NCBI GenBank assembly: GCA_003446975.1
Contig: DMAP01000012.1
Location: forward strand, 1-11,347
Direction: 5' to 3'
Origin: Clostridiales bacterium
Lineage (GTDB): Bacteria; Bacillota; Clostridia; Tissierellales; Dethiosulfatibacteraceae
DNA: 11,347 nt
Positions 7,429 through 11,347 of the stretch are shown here, one piece after another (positions within the stretch are counted from its first letter, which is position 1; each line of letters begins with the position of its first letter). The position numbers were made by a program, and so were the translations under genes. The notes under the pieces are model-generated. The model worked only from the letters and a program-made list of their open reading frames with translations. It ran no database searches and was not told where the DNA came from.

Positions 7429-7893
7429 ATGAACAAATTCATGAAAATAGCAGTTAAAGAAGCATTGAAAGGTATCAAGAATAAAGATGGAGGACCCTTT
7501 GGCGCTGTTGTCGTAAAAGATGGCGAGGTGGTAGCCGTAGGACACAACAAGGTAATCGCAACCAATGACCCTACCAACCATGCTGAAATTGTAGCTATCA
7601 GAAAAGCGACCAGGAAGCTAGGCAGATTCGATCTTTCAGACTGTGAACTATACACGACCTGTGAGCCATGCCCCATGTGCTATTCGGCACTGCATTGGGC
7701 AAAGATTCCTGTCATGTATTACGGGGCCACAAGACAAGATGCCGAGAAGGTAGGCTTTGACGACAAATATCTATATGATGTGTTGAAAGGGCTCAAGAAG
7801 GACGAAAAACTAAAAAGCAAACAGATGGAAAGAGACGAATGCCTTGTTCCCTTTGAGATTTACGACAAGGATCAAAATAAGACACTATACTAA
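7429..7893 (+). CDS. guaD: Guanine deaminase (cytidine deaminase-fold type)
   Basis: Hydrolyses guanine to xanthine and ammonia, converging with adenine deaminase and the molybdenum hydroxylase on xanthine. The 154-residue product is a zinc enzyme of the cytidine deaminase superfamily: HAE at 51-53 (His51 zinc ligand, Glu53 proton shuttle) and PCPMC at 80-84 (Cys81 and Cys84 zinc ligands). It closely resembles Bacillus subtilis GuaD in length, in the GGPFGAVVVKDG segment, in NDPTNHAE, and in the GFDD motif at 109-112. As in that enzyme, whose C-terminal tail swaps between subunits, the chain ends in tyrosine (Tyr154). These features separate it from tRNA adenosine deaminase TadA and from cytosine deaminase. 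The start is ATG 7429 on the basis of the ribosome binding site. The 42-base gap from the dehydrogenase and 14-base gap to the next gene suggest the same operon. Confidence 0.9.
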   Translation: MNKFMKIAVKEALKGIKNKDGGPFGAVVVKDGEVVAVGHNKVIATNDPTNHAEIVAIRKATRKLGRFDLSDCELYTTCEPCPMCYSALHWAKIPVMYYGATRQDAEKVGFDDKYLYDVLKGLKKDEKLKSKQMERDECLVPFEIYDKDQNKTLY

Positions 7894-7907
7894 GTGAGGT
7901 TGCCAAT

Positions 7908-8882
7908 ATGGATTATCCAAGACCAAACATATTTATCAGCAAATGCCTGGAACATGGTCATTGCAGGTATGATGGATCACAAATAACCAGCCCGGAAATT
8001 ATCAGGATGATGCCTTACGTCAACTACATTTTCGCATGCCCTGAGATGGCAATCGGTCTGCCATCACCAAGACAAGCCATTAGATTGATTATCAATGACA
8101 AACATGAAGAAAGACTGGTCTATTCCATGACCGGTGAAGACGTGACGGAAGCTATGCGGGCGTATAGTATAGCGAAGGCTGCAGAGCTTGCGGAAATGGA
8201 ACTCGATGGTTTTATACTCAAGAGCAGATCGCCAACCTGTGGCATTAAAGAAGTCAAGCTATATAAGACACATGGCAAGACCCAGTCAATCTCCAACAAA
8301 TCAAAAGGCCTATTCGCTGAGACAATAATCGAAAAATTTCCACTATTGGCTATTGAAGATGAGGGAAGAATTTCCAACTTCAATATCCGGGAGCATTTTC
8401 TGATCAATGTTTTTACGAAGGCGAAATTTCGAGAAGTAACAAGGAATGGTGCAATGAAAGACCTGGTCAAATTTCAGAGTGACAACAAATATCTTTTCAT
8501 GGCCTATAATCAGACTCAGTTAAAGCAAATGGGAAGTTTGGTCGCCAATCATGAAAAAAGAAAATTCTCTGACCTGATCAAGGATTATGAGTATCATCTG
8601 TCCCTATTGCTGAAGACAGTACCCCAACAAAAGAGGAATGTGAATGTCATCATGCATATTCTGGGTTATTTCTCAAAACAGCTCTCGGCAAAGGAAAAGG
8701 CCTACTTCCTGGATCTGTTGGAGCAGTACGGCAAACAACAGGTTCCGGTATCGGCGCTAACATCAGTCCTAAAACTTTGGGCGATTAGATTTGAAACCGA
8801 GTATTTGTTGAGTCAAACTATTTTTGAGCCTTATCCCATCAGTTTGATTACAGTTTCTGATTCGGGAAAAGGCAGAATATGA
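7908..8882 (+). CDS. DUF523-DUF1722 fusion protein (TudS-like desulfidase domain plus YbgA-like domain)
   Basis: The function of this 324-residue protein is not established. The N-terminal part (about 8-150) is DUF523: KCLEHGHCRYDG with Cys13 and Cys19, CPEMAIGLPSPR with Cys44, and SRSPTCG with Cys111. DUF523 proteins that have been studied (TudS) are 2-thiouracil desulfidases holding an oxygen-sensitive [4Fe-4S] cluster on three cysteines; Cys13, Cys44 and Cys111 are the likely ligands here. The C-terminal part (about 195-313) is DUF1722, the YbgA domain, a helical module of unknown role. This fusion occurs widely in bacteria. Its place directly after guanine deaminase suggests a job in base metabolism, perhaps removal of sulfur from thiolated bases, but that is inference. 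The start has a GTGAGGT site at 7894-7900. The stop codon overlaps a possible promoter for the next gene. Confidence 0.85.
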   Translation: MDYPRPNIFISKCLEHGHCRYDGSQITSPEIIRMMPYVNYIFACPEMAIGLPSPRQAIRLIINDKHEERLVYSMTGEDVTEAMRAYSIAKAAELAEMELDGFILKSRSPTCGIKEVKLYKTHGKTQSISNKSKGLFAETIIEKFPLLAIEDEGRISNFNIREHFLINVFTKAKFREVTRNGAMKDLVKFQSDNKYLFMAYNQTQLKQMGSLVANHEKRKFSDLIKDYEYHLSLLLKTVPQQKRNVNVIMHILGYFSKQLSAKEKAYFLDLLEQYGKQQVPVSALTSVLKLWAIRFETEYLLSQTIFEPYPISLITVSDSGKGRI

Positions 8883-8888
8883 TATAAT
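8880..8888 (+). promoter_or_regulatory. Possible extended -10 promoter for the flavin oxidoreductase gene
   Basis: TGATATAAT is an exact match to the extended -10 pattern TGnTATAAT and starts at the stop codon of the preceding gene. No good -35 hexamer lies 16-18 bases upstream (the region reads TTCGGG or ATTCGG), which is tolerable for extended -10 promoters. Transcription would begin near 8895, giving a leader of about 43 bases. A+T-rich sequence makes chance matches likely, so this is tentative. Confidence 0.45.
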
Positions 8889-8896
8889 ATGACATG

Positions 8897-8912
8897 ATTT
8901 GACTTTTCAAAT
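8897..8912 (+). promoter_or_regulatory. Small inverted repeat after the possible promoter (operator-like)
   Basis: ATTTGA and TCAAAT form a perfect six-base inverted repeat around a four-base centre, just downstream of the predicted transcription start. It is too weak and too A+T-rich for an intrinsic terminator and lacks a following U-tract. It could be a repressor or activator site, or chance. Confidence 0.2.
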
Positions 8913-8937
8913 ATATAAAATCAACTGGAGGTATTGA

Positions 8938-9960
8938 ATGTCAAAAATATTCGAAGAATTCACCATTAAGGAGCTCACAATAAAAAATAGAATCGTCATG
9001 CCTGCCATGTGCATGTACTCAGCCGGAAAAGACGGATATGCCAATGACTGGCACTTCACCCACTATACGGCAAGAGCGATTGGCGGAGTCGGGTTGATCA
9101 TCCTTGAGGCCACTGGAATAGAACCAAAGGGACGCATATCGGACAGTGACCTGGGAATATGGGATGATTCACACATTGAAGGACTAAAAAAGATTGTTGA
9201 CCTAGGCCATCGATATGGTGCGAAAATGGGGATACAGTTGGCACATGCAGGTCGAAAATCAACGGTCGAAGCAATGGAATGCCTAGCGCCCAGCGCGATT
9301 GCCTTCAGCGACAGGATGAAAAAGCCCAGAGAAATGACGCAGGAAGACATACAGGATGTTGTCAGGAAGTTTGGGGAGGCGGCTAAGAGAGCGTTGCTGG
9401 CAGGATTCGATATTGTGGAGATTCATGGCGCCCATGGCTATCTAATCAATGAGTTTCTATCGCCATTGTCCAATGAAAGAACAGACGCTTATGGCGGATC
9501 TTTGGAAAACAGGACACGTTTCTTGGGAGAAGTCATCGCATCCGTCAGAAAGGAATGGCCTGAATCGAAGCCATTGCAGTTGAGAATTTCCGCTCATGAG
9601 TATGTTGAAGGTGGGAATGAAGCCGAAACACTTGCCGAGATGATCAACCTGGTCAAGAGCCTTGGCATTGATATCGTAGATGTCAGCACAGGTGGAGTTG
9701 TCTTGTGCGAGATGGATGTCTATCCCGGATACCAGGTAAAGCATGCTGAGATCATCAAGGAAAATACCGGTTTGCCTGTGATTGCAGGGGGATTGTTGAC
9801 CTCTCCGCTAATGGTTGAGGAGATACTGAAGAATGAAAGAGCAGAGCTGGTGTTTCTAGGCAGAGAGCTACTAAGGGACCCCAATTGGGTATACAGAGCG
9901 GCAAGAGAACTTCACTCAAACGTTGAATGGCCAATACAGTATGAGAGAGCCTACAAATAG
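8938..9960 (+). CDS. NADH:flavin oxidoreductase, YqjM-class Old Yellow Enzyme
   Basis: An FMN-dependent ene-reductase of the thermophilic-like/YqjM branch of Old Yellow Enzymes, which reduces activated C=C bonds using NAD(P)H; the natural substrate is unknown. The 340-residue product is full length for YqjM (338 residues). Residues matching the YqjM active site are visible: Cys25 and Tyr27 (PAMCMYSA, modulating flavin potential), Gln100 (IQLAHAGRKS), His163 and His166 (IHGAHGYL, binding the substrate carbonyl), and the SPLSNERTDAYGGSLENR segment following them. A phosphate-binding GG and FLGREL lie near the C-terminus. There is no iron-sulfur or second flavin domain, so it is not a 2,4-dienoyl-CoA reductase or trimethylamine dehydrogenase homologue. 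It starts after CTGGAGGT at 8925-8932, possibly from its own promoter, and is followed 19 bases later by the regulator. Confidence 0.92.
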   Translation: MSKIFEEFTIKELTIKNRIVMPAMCMYSAGKDGYANDWHFTHYTARAIGGVGLIILEATGIEPKGRISDSDLGIWDDSHIEGLKKIVDLGHRYGAKMGIQLAHAGRKSTVEAMECLAPSAIAFSDRMKKPREMTQEDIQDVVRKFGEAAKRALLAGFDIVEIHGAHGYLINEFLSPLSNERTDAYGGSLENRTRFLGEVIASVRKEWPESKPLQLRISAHEYVEGGNEAETLAEMINLVKSLGIDIVDVSTGGVVLCEMDVYPGYQVKHAEIIKENTGLPVIAGGLLTSPLMVEEILKNERAELVFLGRELLRDPNWVYRAARELHSNVEWPIQYERAYK

Positions 9961-9979
9961 TTTTAAATCCGGAAGAAAG

Positions 9980-11347
9980 ATGGTGATGAGCATGTTTGAT
10001 CAAAATATGGATTGGCTTGAGCTGTACAAAATTATCTTCGAGCAATTCTATTATTGGCTTGTTGTAACAGATAAGGATGGTATCATTGTTCTCATGAACA
10101 AGTCTTATTGCGAGTTCAATCATGTGACACAAGAAGAGGCTATAGGCAAGCATGTGACAGAAGTCATTGAGAATACAAGGATGCATATCGTTGCCAAAAC
10201 AGGAATTCCTGAGATCGGGCAGGTACAGGAGATAAATGGCAGCCATATGCTGGCGGACAGAGTACCGATTCACAACAAGGACGGAGAGCTGATAGGTGTT
10301 GTCGGTTCAGTTGTTTTCAAGGATATAGCAGACTTGGACAGCTATGTAAAAAAGGTTGCCTTGATGGAAAAGGAACTGGAATATTTCAAGAAAGAACTGA
10401 AAAAAGCCAGAGGCATTGAAAATACTTTTGACAATATTATCGGAGAAAGTCAGATATTGAAAGAAACAAAGGATCTGGCTCTCCAGGTTGCAAAAAGTAA
10501 ATCCAGTGTGCTCATATTGGGGGAGAGCGGTACGGGCAAGGAGCTTTATGCCAATGCGATACACAATGCCAGCTACAGAAGAGATTTTGAAATGGTTAGG
10601 CTGAATTGTGCCAGCATACCCCATGATTTGCTGGAATCAGAGCTGTTTGGCTATGAATACGGCGCCTTTACCGGGGCAAAAAGAGAAGGAAAATTAGGTA
10701 AAATAGAAATTGCGGATAAAAGCACTCTTTTCTTGGATGAAATCGGTGATTTGCCTCTAACGATGCAAGCCAAGCTTTTACGTTTTTTACAGGAAAAGGA
10801 AATTGAAAAGATTGGAAGCACGACAACCAAAAAAGTGGATGTCAGAGTCATCGCCGCCACCAATAAAAACCTAGAGGAAATGATCAGGCATAAAACATTC
10901 AGAGAGGACCTGTATTATCGTTTAAATATATTCAAAATAGAAATACCCCCTTTGAGAGACCGAAAAACAGATATCCCCATACTCGCCAAGTTTTTATTGA
11001 GAAACAAGGCGAATGAGATGGATCGATATGTGACTGATTTCAATGATGAAGCAATGAGATTATTAATTGAGTATGATTGGCCTGGGAACGTTAGAGAGCT
11101 AGAGAATACAATTGAAAGAGCGATCAATCTGGTGGGAAAGGAAGCTACAATCACCAAGAACCATCTGCCTTACCATATAAGGGAACAAAAGCAAGAGTAC
11201 TACGGTTATAGCAGAAGTGAGAGCCTCAAGGAGATGGTGGCTCAGCTGGAGATAAAAGAAATCAAGAATGCATTGGAGTTAAGCTTAGGAAACAAAAACC
11301 ATGCCGCTAAGATTTTAAAAATCAGCAGAACCAGTCTATATGAAAAA
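9980..11347 (+). CDS. PAS-domain sigma-54-dependent transcriptional activator (C-terminus cut off by window edge)
   Basis: A bacterial enhancer-binding protein, open through the last base; 456 codons are visible. Domain order is a PAS sensor (about 15-115, with VTDKDGIIVLMNKSY), a short coiled linker (about 120-145), the AAA+ ATPase, and a Fis-type helix-turn-helix that begins near 425 and is incomplete. ATPase elements are Walker A GESGTGKE at 181-188, the sigma-54-contacting GAFTGA loop at 228-233, Walker B TLFLDE at 249-254, an arginine-finger region FREDLYYR at 308-315, and WPGNVREL at 367-374. All are intact, so it should activate sigma-54 promoters. There is no phosphoacceptor receiver domain, so the signal is probably a ligand sensed by PAS. 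Neighbourhood suggests control of purine use, comparable to E. coli UacR (YgeV). The start is uncertain between ATG 9980, 9986 and 9992; GGAAG at 9971-9975 is the only upstream site. Confidence 0.93.
   Translation, partial: MVMSMFDQNMDWLELYKIIFEQFYYWLVVTDKDGIIVLMNKSYCEFNHVTQEEAIGKHVTEVIENTRMHIVAKTGIPEIGQVQEINGSHMLADRVPIHNKDGELIGVVGSVVFKDIADLDSYVKKVALMEKELEYFKKELKKARGIENTFDNIIGESQILKETKDLALQVAKSKSSVLILGESGTGKELYANAIHNASYRRDFEMVRLNCASIPHDLLESELFGYEYGAFTGAKREGKLGKIEIADKSTLFLDEIGDLPLTMQAKLLRFLQEKEIEKIGSTTTKKVDVRVIAATNKNLEEMIRHKTFREDLYYRLNIFKIEIPPLRDRKTDIPILAKFLLRNKANEMDRYVTDFNDEAMRLLIEYDWPGNVRELENTIERAINLVGKEATITKNHLPYHIREQKQEYYGYSRSESLKEMVAQLEIKEIKNALELSLGNKNHAAKILKISRTSLYEK

Noticed and set aside
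7429..7893. tRNA adenosine deaminase (TadA) or cytosine deaminase as the identity of this gene
   Set aside because: The GFDD motif, length, NDPTNHAE segment and terminal tyrosine match Bacillus-type guanine deaminase, and the gene neighbours are purine genes.
9755..10273. Minus-strand open frame of 172 codons
   Set aside because: It spans the end of the oxidoreductase and the PAS domain of the regulator, both well supported on the plus strand, and has no family signature.

Overview
The window is a compact, entirely plus-strand gene cluster that looks like a piece of an anaerobic Bacillota (Clostridia-like) chromosome. Supporting signs are strong GGAGG-type ribosome binding sites, moderate A+T content, tightly packed and overlapping genes, a Bacillus-type guanine deaminase, a YqjM-type flavin oxidoreductase and a PAS/sigma-54 activator. 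I cannot name a genus from the sequence alone.

Layout: (1) positions 48-3532 encode a three-subunit molybdenum hydroxylase of the xanthine dehydrogenase family, in the order FAD subunit, [2Fe-2S] subunit, molybdopterin subunit. (2) 3534-5264 is adenine deaminase. (3) 5282-7386 is a two-gene D-glycerate module: a class I glycerate kinase, overlapped by a D-2-hydroxyacid dehydrogenase (glycerate/hydroxypyruvate reductase type). (4) 7429-7893 is guanine deaminase. (5) 7908-8882 is a DUF523-DUF1722 fusion; DUF523 is the TudS thiouracil-desulfidase family. (6) 8938-9960 is an Old Yellow Enzyme of the YqjM class, preceded by a possible extended -10 promoter. (7) From about 9980 to the window edge is a PAS-AAA+-Fis sigma-54-dependent activator, cut off inside its C-terminal helix-turn-helix.

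Functional reading: adenine deaminase (adenine to hypoxanthine), guanine deaminase (guanine to xanthine) and the molybdenum hydroxylase (hypoxanthine to xanthine, and possibly to urate) together funnel purine bases to xanthine. The glycerate kinase and hydroxyacid dehydrogenase would carry a C2/C3 product such as glyoxylate or hydroxypyruvate towards 2-phosphoglycerate, but the ring-opening and linking steps are not in this window. The thiobase-type DUF523 protein and the YqjM-like reductase are the least explained members. The sigma-54 activator is a good candidate for a pathway regulator.

Genes 1-4 are joined by an overlap or near-zero gaps and genes 5-6 by an ATGA overlap, so 48-8882 reads as one operon that probably starts upstream of the window. 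The longest non-coding gap is 55 bases (8883-8937), so no unexplained stretch over 300 bases exists. I saw no RNA genes, mobile elements, CRISPR array, riboswitch or convincing intrinsic terminator.
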